From: Cenococcum geophilum 1.58 | Lineage: Eukaryota; Ascomycota; Dothideomycetes; Gloniales; Gloniaceae | NCBI GenBank assembly: GCA_001692895.1 | Contig: KV748181.1 | Span: 1,054,001 to 1,118,000, forward strand | DNA length: 64,000 nt | Direction of reading: 5' to 3' | Shown: piece after piece, positions 24,770 to 38,425 of the stretch | Layout of the letters: each line of letters starts with the position of its first letter | Numbering within the stretch: the stretch's first letter is position 1 | The notes under the pieces: model-generated | What the model was told of the DNA's origin: nothing | The model's input: only the letters and a program-made list of their open reading frames with translations | The model's database searches: none | Translations under genes and position numbers: made by a program

Positions 24770-27700
24770 TATATAATAACTAAGAGGATAAATATAACAT
24801 TAAATATATAGATTAAGGTGCTAACTAACCTAGTTATGTTACTATTAGGGGTGTTAAAGTAGTAGAAAGAGGCATAAGTGAATTAAATTAAAGTTATTAC
24901 CGAAATATTTATAAAGTAGATTAACGCGCTTAGAGTAGAGGTTATAAAGAAGATAGAGGTAATCTAGACCTAATTATTAAACATTTAAGCACTACTAAGC
25001 GCGGCTTTATCGTACGCGGATATTGCCTGTATGCCGCTAAGTAGTTAACTAAGTAACCTAACGTCCTTCCCGTTAAGGAATACTATGCTATTAACTATTA
25101 CTAATACGCTGTACTGCACAGTTAATATATTTAGAGTTAAAGAGGAAAATAAGAACGAAGTATAACTAGGGGTAATTAGGCAAGTAATTAAAAGTAGTAT
25201 ATGTATAACGGAAGGCTATAAGAGCTAGCGCTATATAGTAGTAATTAAAGACCGTAAGAACTCCGCACGTATTAGGATAACTTATAGGAATAATGCTAAG
25301 CTCTAATATATAAAAGAAGCGGCTTAGAAGACCTTAGTACTTAGTATTTAGGTATTATAAGACCAGCTCTACCTAGTAAAAATTAATAATGCTAATTAAA
25401 CAGCAGTTCTTAACTAGAAAGGAAAGATTTAAAATAAAGTAGTAGAGGTGCTAGGAAAAGAGAATAATGTATATATAGCCCAGATAGGGTGGCTTAGTAG
25501 AAAAGACACAGAAAAGGTATATAGTTTAATAGTAGTATACGTTACTAAAAGCAGTAAAGTAGCACGGTTGCTATAGGACTAATACTTTTATATTATAGGG
25601 GAATTAGCCTATATTAGAACCTATAAACCTAAAAGCGGCCCAATATAATACTACTGGTGTTAGACACTAGGACATAAAGTATTTATATATATAAGACTAT
25701 AAGTATATGCTAGATGCGCTTAAGAAGGACATTATTATAATAACTGCTAAGNATAGATNCNAAANTNTATACCNTNCGGAGGACNANATAAATCGTTTAG
25801 TAAAAATTACTAAGTGCTTTATCCTACCCGCTATATATAAGACACTTTAGGTACTTTAACTAAATATCTAAAAATAGAGTATAGTATAGCAGAGCCTAAT
25901 AAACAATAAACAACTAAAAGACTTTAGAGTATTAGTAATATTAGAGCCATACGTATAGAAAACAAACGATATAGTTATAATAGTCCCTATAGAATACTTA
26001 AATTGGACTAAGGTAATACTTACGGTCTAGTATAAATAGAGGTAGGCGGTATGGAGCATATTATATATTTAAAAAGATATTAAGGCCGAATAGGTGCCAG
26101 TATAATCGGCAGACCTTACCGCGGTAGTGCTGCGCCTTCCTAACCAATTAGTACTAGTAGTATTAGTATATATTAAGGGAAAGAATATAGAGGCACTATA
26201 GGATATAACTAGTAAACTATACCAATTAATCTAGAAAATATAAAACAAGATAGGGATATAAACCGATATAATACTTATAGGAGACTTTAATCGGCACAAC
26301 TAGCTATAGGGAGGAAATAATATCTTGCTGGCGAGATAGGGAGAAGCTAACCTAACTATTAACCTTATAGGAGATCACTCCCTACGTAGCCTGCTGCCTA
26401 GAAGTACGAAAACATAGTAAAATAGTAATTGTAAAATAATAATTAACCTAATCCTAGTATTAGACGAGCTAGTATCTATAATAGTAAAGTATATAGTATA
26501 TAGGACAGAACACGGATCTAATTATAGGGTAATTAAGACGATATTTAATATTGTGGTTCCTAAACGCGCTATAGAATAAAGAATACTCTTTAAAAACGCA
26601 CTATAGAATAAAATTAGGAATAGGATTACTACCGCCCTCCGTATAATCCTAGTAGGTAGTAGAGTATAATAGTAAACAAACTAGCTTATAAATATAGTGC
26701 TAAAGGCAGTTTACGCATTAACTCTAAAAGCTAAACCATTACTATATATAAAAAGGTGGTGGATAACAGACTTTATAAAGCTTTGCTAGGTATATACTTA
26801 CTAAAGAAACTAGGTAAAGAACTAACGCTAAACGGGCTAGATATTACTAGAACTAGAGTAATAAGTAAAAAAGGCCTTAAAAAATACTATAATGTAATAC
26901 GGAAACAGAAAAGGATATACTAGAACAACTTCCTAGCTAATAACGCAAATATTTGGCAAGTAGTAAAATACCTTAACCTAAGCGGCAACTCAGCATTTAA
27001 TAAGATACTACTATTAATAAGGACAAATAGATCTACTATAGAAGGAAAAGATAAGTAAGTAGCAAAGCTGTTAATTACATTCTTTCCCCCGCTGCTAGTA
27101 GGAATAGAGGATAAGGGCCTACGGCCTTAATAAACGCTAATACTAATGCCGTGTCTTATAATAGAAGAAGTAAAACGGAAGATGTTTATAGTAAAGCCAT
27201 AGAAAGCGCTAGGGGACGACAGCCTACTAGTAATAGTATGGAGGCAGATATAGCTAGTAATAAAAGATAGGGTCCTGCTCCTCTTTTGGACCTTACTAAA
27301 TAAGGGTAACCTTCCTAGCTAATAAAGAAATGCTAAGATTATACTACTTAAAAAGCTAAATAAAGGAGACTATATAAAGGCAAGGGTATAGAGGCCTATC
27401 TCTCTGCTTTCTACATTAGGTAAGGTGCTAAAGTCTATAGTTACTAAGAGAATATTATATATGGTAGAAACCTTTAGACTACTACCTACAAATTACTTTA
27501 GGGCGAGGAAAAAGCGCTCTACTAAATAGGCGCTACTGCTACTATAAGAATATATCTATAACGTATAGAGGGCTAGGAAGGTACTTAACCTTATTAGCTT
27601 TAATATAAAAGGGGTATATAATAAAGTATATAAAGAGAGGCTATTATAGAGGCTTATAGGAAGAGGTATACCACCGGTGCTAGTATGGTAGATTAATATA

Positions 27701-29915
27701 TTCTGCTCTAATTGTACAGCGACTATCTTAGTTAACGGCTATACCTCTAACTAGTAATAGTTACTATAAGTAGGACTACCACAAGGATTACCGCTCTTAC
27801 TAATACTATTTCTCTTTTTTAACGCTAACTTAGTCTAGCACCAGCTTAATATAAATGGAGGCTTAATGGCGTTTATAGATAACTATAATGTATAGGTTAT
27901 AGGACTATTAGCAGCAGCAAACTACAAAGGTATTTAGGCTATTATTAATAAAGCAATAAACTGGGAGAAATGAAGCGGCGCAATATTTAAAGGAGAAAAG
28001 ACTATATTAGTGCACTTTATAAGAAACGCGGAGCGGACTAATACTACCCTATTTATAATTAAGAGAAAAATTGTTATATTAGGGCATATAGCTAAGATTT
28101 TAGGGGTAGTTATAGATGTAGAGCTTTAGTATAAGCAATATATTATAAAAGCAGCTACTAAAGGCCTTATCGCAGCTATAGCACTAAAGAGACTCCGGAT
28201 GGTATCCCCTTTAACTATAAGATAGCTATTTGGGGTAACGGTAGCGCTAGTAGTAGACTACGCCTTAAATATCTAAATGCACGTCTATAGGGGTTCCGCT
28301 ATAGCCGTAATAAATAAGGTATAAAGAATTAGAGCGTAGGCAATTATAGGAACTTTTTATATAGTAGCTATAGTTATTAGGGAAGCCGAAGTAAGCATAC
28401 AGTTAGTACGCGAGCGGCATTTAAAGAGAGCCACTAAGCTATAGGTCAACCTTTATACGCTATATAAAACGAACCCGCTCTTAAGGCTCCGCATAAAGGT
28501 GCTTTAAAAGTTTATATCCCTACTATAGAAGATAGCCTATATATACTAATATACACTAATAGATAAGATAGAGGTTATTTAACCCTATATAGTACCACTA
28601 TAGAAGGATTAATTGCTTATAAGCATTAACCTAAATAAAGATAGGGTAACTAAAGCCGCTAACTTTACCTAAGGTATATAGATCGCAACAAGCTCGTCTG
28701 GGAGGAGAGGCATAGTAGGGATAGGAGGTATTATCTATAACACCCTTAGCAATACACTAAATAGGGAAGCTATTATATACTTAATTATACTAGGATTAAG
28801 AGCAGAATAGAACCTATATACGGCTAAATTAATAGCAATATTATTAGTATTAAGATACTTACTACTAGATCTACAGGGGAGACAGATTACTATATTTACT
28901 AGTAATTAGGCGGCACTACTAGCGCTTAGCTAACTTAAGTACTAGTCCGGCTAAATAAGTATCGTATAGATTTATAATATAGCCTATATACTAAGATAAA
29001 GAAGCAACCGTGTCCTTATAGCATAGGTCCTAATATAAGGGGAGTTCGCACTAGGTAAGAAGGCAAAAGAAGTAGTACGGCAGGCTACTATATAAGGACA
29101 CCTACCGTAAGGACAATAACACTAGGCTAAGGCTATAACAATTAATACAGCAAGAGCAAGACAGTGGGGTAGGAAAATACTACTAGAAGAAGTAGGAAGG
29201 TACTTAAGAAAAATAGATATAGCGCTACTAGGTAAACATACCCGTAGGCTATATAACTCTCTTAAGTAAGAAGAGGTAAACGTATTAGCCTAGCTATGGG
29301 CGGGAATAATATAACTTAATAGATATCTATACCGGATTAGAGCGGCAGAATTAGATTAATATAACTGTGGATAAGTAAGAGAAATAGTAGAATATTTCCT
29401 CTTTAGGTATATAAAATGGATAGCGTATTAAGAACAAATGCTATAGCAAATAAATATAAAATAAGGCAGCTTATCTTTCTACCTTAGGGGTAAGGCGCTA
29501 TCTAACCCTAGATAGTAGACACTAAACATAGACGTGGTCCGCACGATAGTAAAATATATAATAGCCACTAGACGACTTAAGGCAGAACTGGATCAATAAC
29601 CCGCCCACCACAGTTAAACCCCCCCCCCCCTCACGCTTTAACCAACCCACACTACGCACCCTTATGCCACCAGCAGATCTCGCTTTAATTGCCAAAGATA
29701 GGACAATAAACACTTAGAGGAATAGCCCCCTAAGACTACCTGCTACTAACCACCCACGAGATCTCGCAGAATAAGGTATTAGTAACACTAGGGAGTACTA
29801 AGTAAGGCATATATACGGGCTTGTACGAGAATATGGCGAGACTAAAAGGAGCGAAAATATGTAATATAGCACTAGTGCCCTTTAGGCTTAGTGCCTCCGG
29901 GCGGAATAAACATCA
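24770..29915 (+). mobile_element. RIP-degraded Tad1-like LINE (non-LTR retrotransposon)
   Basis: Order on the plus strand: an ORF1 remnant (24,880-25,760) ending in CCHC-knuckle-like segments (WC, LGHKVF, ARCAxEGHYYNNC near 25,660-25,745); an apurinic endonuclease domain (25,830-26,560, words ILEPYV, IGDFNRHN, YRTEHGSNYR); RT (27,330-27,960, words PISLLSTLGK and the F-I-D-N relic of the catalytic FADD near 27,875); RNase H (28,690-29,000); and a terminal CCHC-like cluster near 29,355-29,410. This domain order is that of fungal Tad elements. All frames are broken by TAG/TAA. The 3' end carries ggcggaataaa and a catcatcatcat run, probably the tail. Confidence 0.83.
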
Positions 29916-31990
29916 TCATCATCATGCCCTCCCCTCTCCTTTTCCTTAGCTTTAGTAAACACTGGGGATCGGGTCCACCGGGGCACCGGTGGTGGCTTGC
30001 GCACGGTATCTGGGCATTCTGCACTTTATTAGAAACACCCGGAAGTCCTGGAGCTGAGTCGTGCGAGTCTGGTTGCTCACTACTTTCGATGTTAGGCTCC
30101 TCTTGATTTCCACCAGAATCCACCTGTCGTCTTCCTTCGGTATCAAGACGAATTGGAATCGTCGTCTGATGAAAGCGATGAGACTCTAGATGAGATTCGA
30201 GTTGATACCGAAGGAAGACGACAGGTGGATTCTGGTGGAAATCAAGAGGAGCCTAACATCGAAAGTAGTGAGCAACCAGACTCGCACGACTCAGCTCCAG
30301 GACTTTCTACCCTAGATGAGACACCAGAACCTGACTCACCGGAGCCTCCACCACCGTCCACAAACACCTCGGCAAAGAAGAAGCCGCATTATGTGATAAT
30401 TCCTGCTGGCAGGGCGACGCCGTCAACGCATTCGCAAACAGCCTAATCGACGAGGTCGTTTATATCAAGTGCCCAGATGGATTTGTGATCAAAGGCAAGT
30501 GCCTACTGCTTCAACGAACGCTCTACGGATTGCGACGATCTCTACTATGGCATGGTGATTTGACTACAACACCGAAAAAGGAAGGCTTGAAGCCAGTGGC
30601 GGAGGAGCCTTGCCTATATCACAACGATTGGCTGATTGTCTTCTACGTCGACGATATCACAGCTGCCTGCAGGAAGAAAGACCACCCAAGCTCAAGACCT
30701 CCAAGGAGCACCTATGAGAAGGTACGAGATCAAGGACCTAGGTGACTTCACCTGGTTTTTAGGAATTCGAATAATTCGCGACAGAGAATAGGAAGCTTTG
30801 GCTCAGCTAAGACTCTTATATTGATAAGATCGCAACAAGCTTCGAAGTGAAGGACTATCGCAAAGTCTATACACCTATGGGGAATAAGGAACTCAAGCCC
30901 AATCCAGAACAAGCATCAAAGCAGGACACATACGCCTATCAAAGGAAGGTCGGATTTATGCTCTATGCGGCCAATATCACTCGTCCAGATGCGGCGAGAA
31001 CCGCAAGCAAGCTGTCAGAATTCTCTCGAAATCCGTCACCAATTCACGACGCAGCTGCTACGAGGGAAATTGCCTACCTTTATCACACCAAGACTCTTGC
31101 AATTGAGTACTCAAGGAGAACATAATAAACCTCATCTTCGCAAGGGCAAGCGATGCGGCGTTTGGCGACGATCCAGTCAGCAGGAAGAGCACAGAAGGCT
31201 ATCTATTCACCTTATTTGGAGGACCAATTGACTGGCGATCAACCAAGCAAAAATCAGTGACGAAATCAAGCACGGAAGCAGAGCTCCTGGCTCTATCGCA
31301 TGCAGCTACGAGTCGATTTGGTGGCAGCGATTCTTCAAAGAAGTCGGATTTGATACTAATGAGAAGTAAGTGGTATATTGCGACAATATACAGACGATCC
31401 GACTCCTAACTAAAAGCGACGCTGAGCTCAACACCAAGCTCCGACACGTCTATATCCATCACCACTGGCTCCGCCAGGAAGTTCGTGAAGGAAGGGTCAA
31501 TAGCAAATGGGTGCCTGCTGCTGACATGACAGCAGACGGCTTGACGAAGGCTCTACCTCGTCAAAAGCATGAGACATTCGTTCAGCAATTGAACCTCGTT
31601 GATATCAAGGATCTAATTTGATTCTATTTGGACGATTTTTGGGCAAGGTAACTATACGGAGGATTTCTTTGACTCAACACCAAATTGACATTGTGACTTT
31701 TTGTATTCTACAGCAGCCCAGAAAGGCTCTGTGCAGCTGGGGGGGGGGGTGCCGAACTGAATCGGATTTCCTTACCACCGTCTTTCTACTGTCTCGGTCA
31801 CCGACTTAGCCTACTACCCCTTCTTCCTTATGTATATATAGAGGCTCTAGAGCCACATTCAATAGACAGAGCTCTCACTCCTGATCGTTCGTTCAACACT
31901 TTCTAAGCCTCGGACTCTTACCGAAATAGAGCAAAATTCATAGCCTTTTTCATTCATATCTCACTTAGAACATTCTCGAAACCCTCAGGA
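29916..31990 (+). mobile_element. rearranged Ty1/copia fragment, little affected by RIP
   Basis: Plus-strand frames give parts of a copia polyprotein in order: the acidic linker before RT (30,153-30,420), RT (30,425-30,720; words YIKCPDGFVIKG, TLYGLRRS, FYVDDI), the RT/RNase H connection (30,847-31,125) and the RNase H end (31,370-31,621; words YCDNIQT, HHHWLRQEV, ADGLTKALPR). Frameshifts and an internal deletion at about 30,420 break the ORF. Gag and integrase are absent. A G-run polypurine tract (31,739-31,749) is followed by an apparent LTR (about 31,750-31,960) with a tatatatagaggctctaga core like that of the copia at 32,916. Codons retain CpA and TGG, unlike the neighbouring LINE. The left end has been inverted (see the separate entry). 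Confidence 0.8.
30043..30305. repeat. perfect 103-bp inverted duplication with 57-bp spacer
   Basis: Positions 30,043-30,145 are the exact reverse complement of 30,203-30,305; I compared the arms base by base and found no mismatch. The arms encode the copia linker segment in opposite directions. The spacer (30,146-30,202) holds one copy of the intervening copia sequence. A transcript through this region would form a 103-bp hairpin. Confidence 0.93.
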
Positions 31991-32419
31991 TGTACACAAA
32001 ACTATATGGCTCAAGTGTGGTAAAGAATGAGAAGTGAGGAGACCCTACGGGCTCAAAAAGAGCTATAATAGCTTATAATTAGTACTCTAATAGTCCTTTT
32101 GGCCCAAAAAGGATTACTAGAGCACTTTTTTAGGGGTGAGATTGGCTCTCTGCGTTTAATTAAAATGGAAGGTGCTTAGATCGTCCTTTTTTTTAAACTA
32201 CGTAGCAGTGAGGAGTGGAAGAGGCCTCAGCGAGCCCCAAGGACCTCATTTGGGTGTACTGTATGTAGAATTCCTTTCTGTAGAAAGGATGAATGTTGGC
32301 TACCTCATAAGAGCAATTGAGCTCCAAAGATTGAGTGTATATACAACTTTTGTATAGCAATTAACAGATATTACAAAATTCATATTTCTGATCACGGAGC
32401 CTTAATCCTATTGATATTA
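31991..32419. other. interval without gene between copia LTR and DNA transposon
   Basis: AT-rich and without coding potential. A weak inverted word pair (aaaagagc/gctcttttt-like, near 32,055-32,130) is present. It is either the outer part of the copia LTR or pre-insertion DNA. Confidence 0.4.
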
Positions 32420-32915
32420 CGGAGGTGCCTTTCAAAAGTCTTTGCCGCCAAGCCAGCTTACCGCCAAGGCAGAACAACAAGATTCTGCCGGCAGAATTCC
32501 GCCACACCCATACTAAGTTTGTTCTTTAGCAGCTTGATTCCGCAGCTTTTAAGTTTTTTTTTAATATTCTAAATAGCTGCTAAAAAGATCTACTACTAAA
32601 CATTCTGTAGGTGGCTATAATTCAGCTACGAGGGCTCAAATTATAGCTCTTAGAGCTTTTCCCTTGCATAATTAGAATCTCAGCTGCCGAAATTGCGAAG
32701 ACAACACAAATTTCCAAACGAATCATATAAGATATATATCGCCGTGCAGTCAATTGAGGCTTTGATCCAAAATCTCCTCCTCTCGCCCTTAATACCTACG
32801 TAGACGGCAGGCAACAGAGATCTTAAGCAGTGGAGGATTTAGGCTTAGATTAAGCGGATTATTAGGCATATCCAGAAGGTTATTAAGCTTAAAGGAGGTA
32901 ACGAGTATAGGGAGT

Positions 32916-33149
32916 GTAACCAACTACCGACACTGCGTTAAGATACAAGATCACCGCTTGGGAGGCTCCGAGATGGCGTTAACGCCACCCAATATAGTGG
33001 TTGCAGATTAATATTGGTGGCAGATTACCGTTCCCATTTCAGCTATCTATTACCCCATTACTTCTACCTTCTTCGTGTATATATAGAGCCTCTAGAGCTA
33101 CATTCACAATTAAGTCGTTTATTTAATTCTTTACACTGCAAAGCTTATA
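32916..33149 (+). repeat. 5' LTR of the full-length copia
   Basis: 234 bp, TG...TA (the terminal CA is mutated). It carries a TATA-like tatatatagagcctc at about 33,077. Against the 3' LTR it has about twelve differences, all transitions, plus a one-base deletion after gcgtt (32,940/32,941). Confidence 0.88.
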
Positions 33150-36100
33150 GTTATAAGCCTGGATCGCACCACCTGCTGACCAATCAATCTACTACCTTAT
33201 TTAAGAAGTCACTACTTCTACTACCTTTATAGTATCTCAAGCTTCTTTACCTATCAAACAAACGGACGATCGACCCCAGTTAACGTACGTACCCGACTAA
33301 CGAACGAACTAACGAATCAAATCAAAAGTTCGAAACGTTAAAATAAGGTTTTTGCCAAGACGCCAATTGGACCCTGCCTAACCTATTAAATCCTAAAAAT
33401 AATAACTATAAGTAAATTAAAAGTCAACCTGATCCTTAACCAGCCTTCTAATTGGATACAGTAGTTCTTTATTATCCAAGACACTGCTAAAACTAACAAG
33501 GTATGGGAGCACATTAACCCATCTAAAAAAGGCAAGCGTCTAAAGCTAGTATAACCAAGTCGTCCCATACCAAGGGACATACTACCTACAGCTATATCGA
33601 TAGCAAAGCTAGACCCAAGTCAGCTCACCGCCTATAACTAGCTCTATGCTAAATATAAAGACGATCTTCGCATATACAAGAAGTAAAAACGGGCTATAAA
33701 CGATATCAGTAACTATATCGTTCGCACTACATTAGTAGCCTACCTTCCACTTATTGATGACCTTAATACGGTACACAAACGGCTTTAAGCACTTAAGACT
33801 GCACTAGCCCCTACTACCTTAGGTTAAAAACGAGACATTCTAAATTAGTATACGGCTTTAAAAGTCTATAATAAAAAGCAGAGCATTAATAAATAGTTAA
33901 ACAACTGGCGGAATGTCTATAAGCTTACGGAGTAATTAAAGCTACCAAATATATAAGGATTTAGGCCATACTATAACTTTGTTTAAGCTATTAAATCTAT
34001 CTCTTCTAGTTTTATAGGAGCACTAGAAGTAGACCTCATTAGAAAAGAACGGAAGGATAAAGAGGCCCCATCTATTATTAATCTAATTAAGGAATTTAAG
34101 GAGCACTACCGTATGCAGCAAGCAGCATCCTCGGCTACCCCTACCAATAACTCTGCTTTTGCAACCCTAGGCAATTCCAATTTAGATTCCAATAATAATT
34201 CTAATTTAGATTTAAAATGGAATAAGGAATGCATATACGGCTTTAAACATCGATTTAGTAGCTACTACTATATCGTTAAGCAGAAGCGCCCTTAAGAATA
34301 GAAACCAAACCCAGACATCTAAAAGAAAGTAGAAGAAACAATCTTATCTACGCCTTAGATTAAACGCATTATTAACCTCATCTTAAAAAAAAAATAGGAA
34401 GCAAAGAAGAATACAGAATCTATAATTAATTTTAATTCCAAAACCCTACCTTTTAAAACCCCAACTAGCCATACTGCTATATTTAATACTGGTTAAACTC
34501 TATTCAAACTCCAGAATACCTAGATACTTAACCCTAGTGCAGATACCCACGTCTATAACAACCAAGAAGACTTTACCTTTTCCTACCTAGCTGCAGAAGA
34601 CGACTACCTAATTACTGGTGGAAATTATAAAAAGATACAGGCTTATAGAATAGTAACGATTACTATTAATACACCTACTAGGAGCTTAAAAATGAAGCTA
34701 TCCCACGTAGTATTGGTACCTACTATGTTTATAAATATCATAGCACTATTAAGGGCTACAGATAACGATATCTATTTTGACTCAGGACGAAACTTGCTAT
34801 ACCGTCTAGCAACTGGCGAAATAGTATACTATGCGAAACGACTAGGGGGCTACTGGGCACTAATGCATAGAGAGCCTACTCTAGATTCGACAACTTAATC
34901 AACCTTCTTAATAAGAAGACATTAACCAAGCAGAATGGCCCGCAAATCAATTGGAGCCACAGCTACAAAATAGCACAAAATACTTAGCTATGCAGGACCT
35001 GACGCTATTAAACAGCTTCCTAAGCACGTTAATGGCGCAGAGCTCGAAGAGCTAATCGACGAACGAGCACCGCTCAAAATCGAATGCGAAGTCTGCTTAA
35101 TATCAAAGTATATATAGCAGATCTCTCGAAGACGAGAACACGAATTTCCAGCCACTTAACCATTCGAGCGGGTAGCATTCGATATCATTACCCTTAGAGA
35201 ACCAGGGTACAACGGCGATAAATACGTAATGCACTTCTATTGCACATATTCCAAATTCAATTTTGTATTTACCGCTAAGAATAAGGATAAAGCTACTATC
35301 CTACCTACTATCCGCAAGACCCACCGTTTAATCAAAATATGATTCCACCAAGACGTGATCTTCTTCTGGAGCGATGATAAACGAGCTTTTAGATAAACAG
35401 GAGACACCTTGCATACATGGTGCGCAGATAAAGGCATTACTTTTAAATGCCGAGCCCCGTATATAGAAGAACAAAATAGCGGAGCTAAACGATCTGGACG
35501 AACCCTTATAGATCGATCAAGGGCTATGCAGCTAGAAGCATCCTTACCCCCGTCTTTAGGACTAGAGGCGTTCCTTACCGCAGGATACGCACTCAATCGA
35601 ACCCCAAATAAGCAACTAGGATGGAAAACTCCGTACGAGATCGCCTACGGCAAGCCGCCATCACTTACCTATATATATATATATGGCTGCAAAACCTATA
35701 TACTAGACAAACGAATTAAAAGGGGAGATAAACTAGCTCCTTGTACATTAATTGGACACCTAGTCGGCTATAATTCAACCAATATCTATCGAATCTAGAT
35801 TCCGAGTCTCCGCAAGGTCATTTAAACCAAAGACGTCACATTTGACGAGACCTCATTCTATAACCCCAAGGGTCAAGACATCAACTACCTGCTAAGGGAA
35901 GTATTAGAAGACACCCTCCAGACAATCAGTCTACCAGAACCTCTACATGAGGACGAATCTGAGGACGAATCAATCCTATACACAGTCAATCTAGACCCTC
36001 AAAGATCTACCTTAGGTGTAGATCAAACGACTATATCTAAATCGAATGATTTAGCAAAGCTTCGTACGAAGGATACTAAGCAGTTACTAACACCTAGCAG

Positions 36101-38190
36101 AACGGTATCTCCAGATTTACTAGAATCGAACACCTCACCATAAGGACTTTAAGACGACATCCTAGATATAATTAAAACAATTCCAACCTAGCCAAGCTCT
36201 CTAGAACCATCCAATAGAGCAATTAATATAGCTCTATAAGCTAACGAAGTCTCGGCCAAACCTTTTGCCAACCTTATCCTACCAGAAGGATTAAAACGAA
36301 TTCAATATTAAGCGCATGTAGCAGCACTAACCAATCTATCTACCCTATTTGGTTACTACGCTAGATTTGCTATAGGACTAGTAAAGGATATCAACCGAAC
36401 TAGATCCTCATCTCTATATCGGGATAACTTTCCTCCTAAACCAAAGAATCTTAAAGATCTGAGAAAGCATCCTTTAACTACTAGCTTTTAAAAGGCTATA
36501 GAAAAAGAATACAACGACCTAAAACGCCGAGGGACATTTAAGACTGTACTGAAAGCAGAAGTAGGCAACGAGCAGATCCTTCTACTAAAATAGGTCTTTA
36601 AATATAAGCTCAATAGTGACGGCTACCTATAGAAGCTTAAAGCTAGACTATGCGTCTGTAGAGACCTGCAGATTACAGAGGAAGAGACCTATGTAGTAAC
36701 CCTAGCTGCTCGAATATTCCGTGCTCTTATGGCTATAGTAGCCGCATTCGACCTAGAAATTCGACAGTATGACGCTGTAAACGTATTTATAAATGCTAAG
36801 CTTAGTAAACCAATCTACTGCTACTGCCTAGAAGGTTTTGATTAAAACGGATATGTCCTAAAGCTACTCATGGCGCTATATGGATTGAAAATCTCACCAC
36901 TACTTTGGTATAAAGAGCTTACTAATACACTGGCTAAATTCGGATTAGAAGTAGTATTAGGCACTAACTGCCTATTTACTGATGGACGACTTATTGTCTT
37001 CTTCTATGTAGACGATATAGCCGTCCTATTTGCCAAGAAGGACCTTTTAAGACTTGAAGAATTTGAAGCAAAATTGCTGCACCGATACGAAATCCGTGTA
37101 CTAGGAGACCTATAGTAGTTCCTAGGTATTTGAATTAGTCGAGATTGAGCAAGTAGGAAGCTCTGGCTTTGCCAAGACTCCTATATCGAAAAGATAGCCA
37201 ATCAATTTAATATTTAACCACTAGAAAGATTTCCTAAGTTACTACTTCCTGCCGAAGAACTGATTCCGTCCGACCAGTAGACGAACCCTTAAAGAACCCT
37301 AGCCTACTAGCAACGAGTAGGGTCACTTATATACCTTGCCGTATTTAGAAGACCTAATATTGCTAAGATGCATTCTAAGCTGGCCGAATTTCTTACTAAT
37401 CTAAATTAATAACACCTTGACGTAGTAAACTAAGCTATTACTTACTGTCTTGGAATAAAATCTACAGCTATTGAATACTCTGGCGAAGTATTTGGAGCTT
37501 ATATCTACTTTAGAAACCCTAAAGGAGAAGATGTTACCTTTTATGGAGTATTTGACGTAGCATTTGCGGACCATATAGAAACTAGACGGAGCTCTTAAGG
37601 ATATCTATTTATCCTATTTGGAGGACTAATTAATTAGAAAGCAACCTTATAGCGATTTGTTACTTGCTCAACTACTAAAGTAGAGCTTCTCTCCCTATCT
37701 ACTGCTGCCGTTGAAATTATCTAGTGGCAACAATTCTTTAAGGCAATTGGCTTTAATTTAGAACGCGAATTTACTGTGCTTTGCGACAATATGTAGACCG
37801 TATGACTCCTAAGATAGGATATACTAAAGCTTAACACTAAGCTTTAATATATCGACGTCCACTAGCACTGGCTGAGACAGGAAGTCTAAGATAAAAAGAT
37901 TAACGTCTAATGGGTCCCTATAGACAAGATGCCTGCCGACGGCCTTACTAAGATCTTACCCTGTTAAAAGCACGAGGCATGGATAAAGCAATTAAATTTG
38001 GTGGATATTCGACATTAGATTAATTGATTCCATTCACAATATCCGCAATATTTGTAATATTCGCAATATGCTATTCTTACCCTATCCGTTTGCTACTCTT
38101 AAATTATATCTAAATTTCCTATTTTGGTATAGCTTCTGCCCTCATTTTATGTTCTACAGCTTTAACTACACCGTTAAATCTGGGGGGGTG

Positions 38191-38425
38191 TGTAACCGAC
38201 TACCGACACTGCGTTGAGACACAAGATTACCGCTTGGAAGGCTCCGAGATGGCGTTAACGCCACCCAATATAGTGGTTGCAGATCAATATTGGTGGCAGA
38301 TTACCGTTCCCATTTCAGCTATCTATTACCCCATCACTTCTACCTTCTTCGTGTATATATAGAGCCTCTAGAGCTACATTCACAATCAAGTCGTTCATTC
38401 AATTCTTCGCACTGCAAAGCTTACA
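38191..38425 (+). repeat. 3' LTR of the full-length copia
   Basis: 235 bp, with intact TG...CA ends, followed by GGGAG. It is the better preserved LTR of the pair: at most variable sites it keeps C or G where the 5' LTR has T or A. Confidence 0.9.

Larger units (their letters stand above)
32916..38425 (+). mobile_element. full-length Ty1/copia retrotransposon with TSD GGGAG
   Basis: The LTRs are at 32,916-33,149 and 38,191-38,425, with 5-bp target duplications GGGAG at 32,911-32,915 and 38,426-38,430. A polypurine tract (tgggggggtg) precedes the 3' LTR. The internal plus-strand frame shows gag (33,370-34,300, with a possible zinc-knuckle relic), a protease region, integrase core words (near 35,160-35,800: HTWCADKGI, EEQNSGAKRSGRT, LNRTPNK), RT (36,470-37,115: ALYGLKISPLLWY, FYVDDIA) and RNase H (37,480-38,010). 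Numerous TAG/TAA stops, mostly at former TGG or CAA/CAG codons, inactivate it. It is far less decayed than the gypsy copies. Confidence 0.88.

Noticed and set aside
29522-30146. Frames on both strands around 29,522-30,146
   Set aside because: The first covers the LINE 3' end with a poly-C artefact. The others are the inverted copia arm read from the wrong side.
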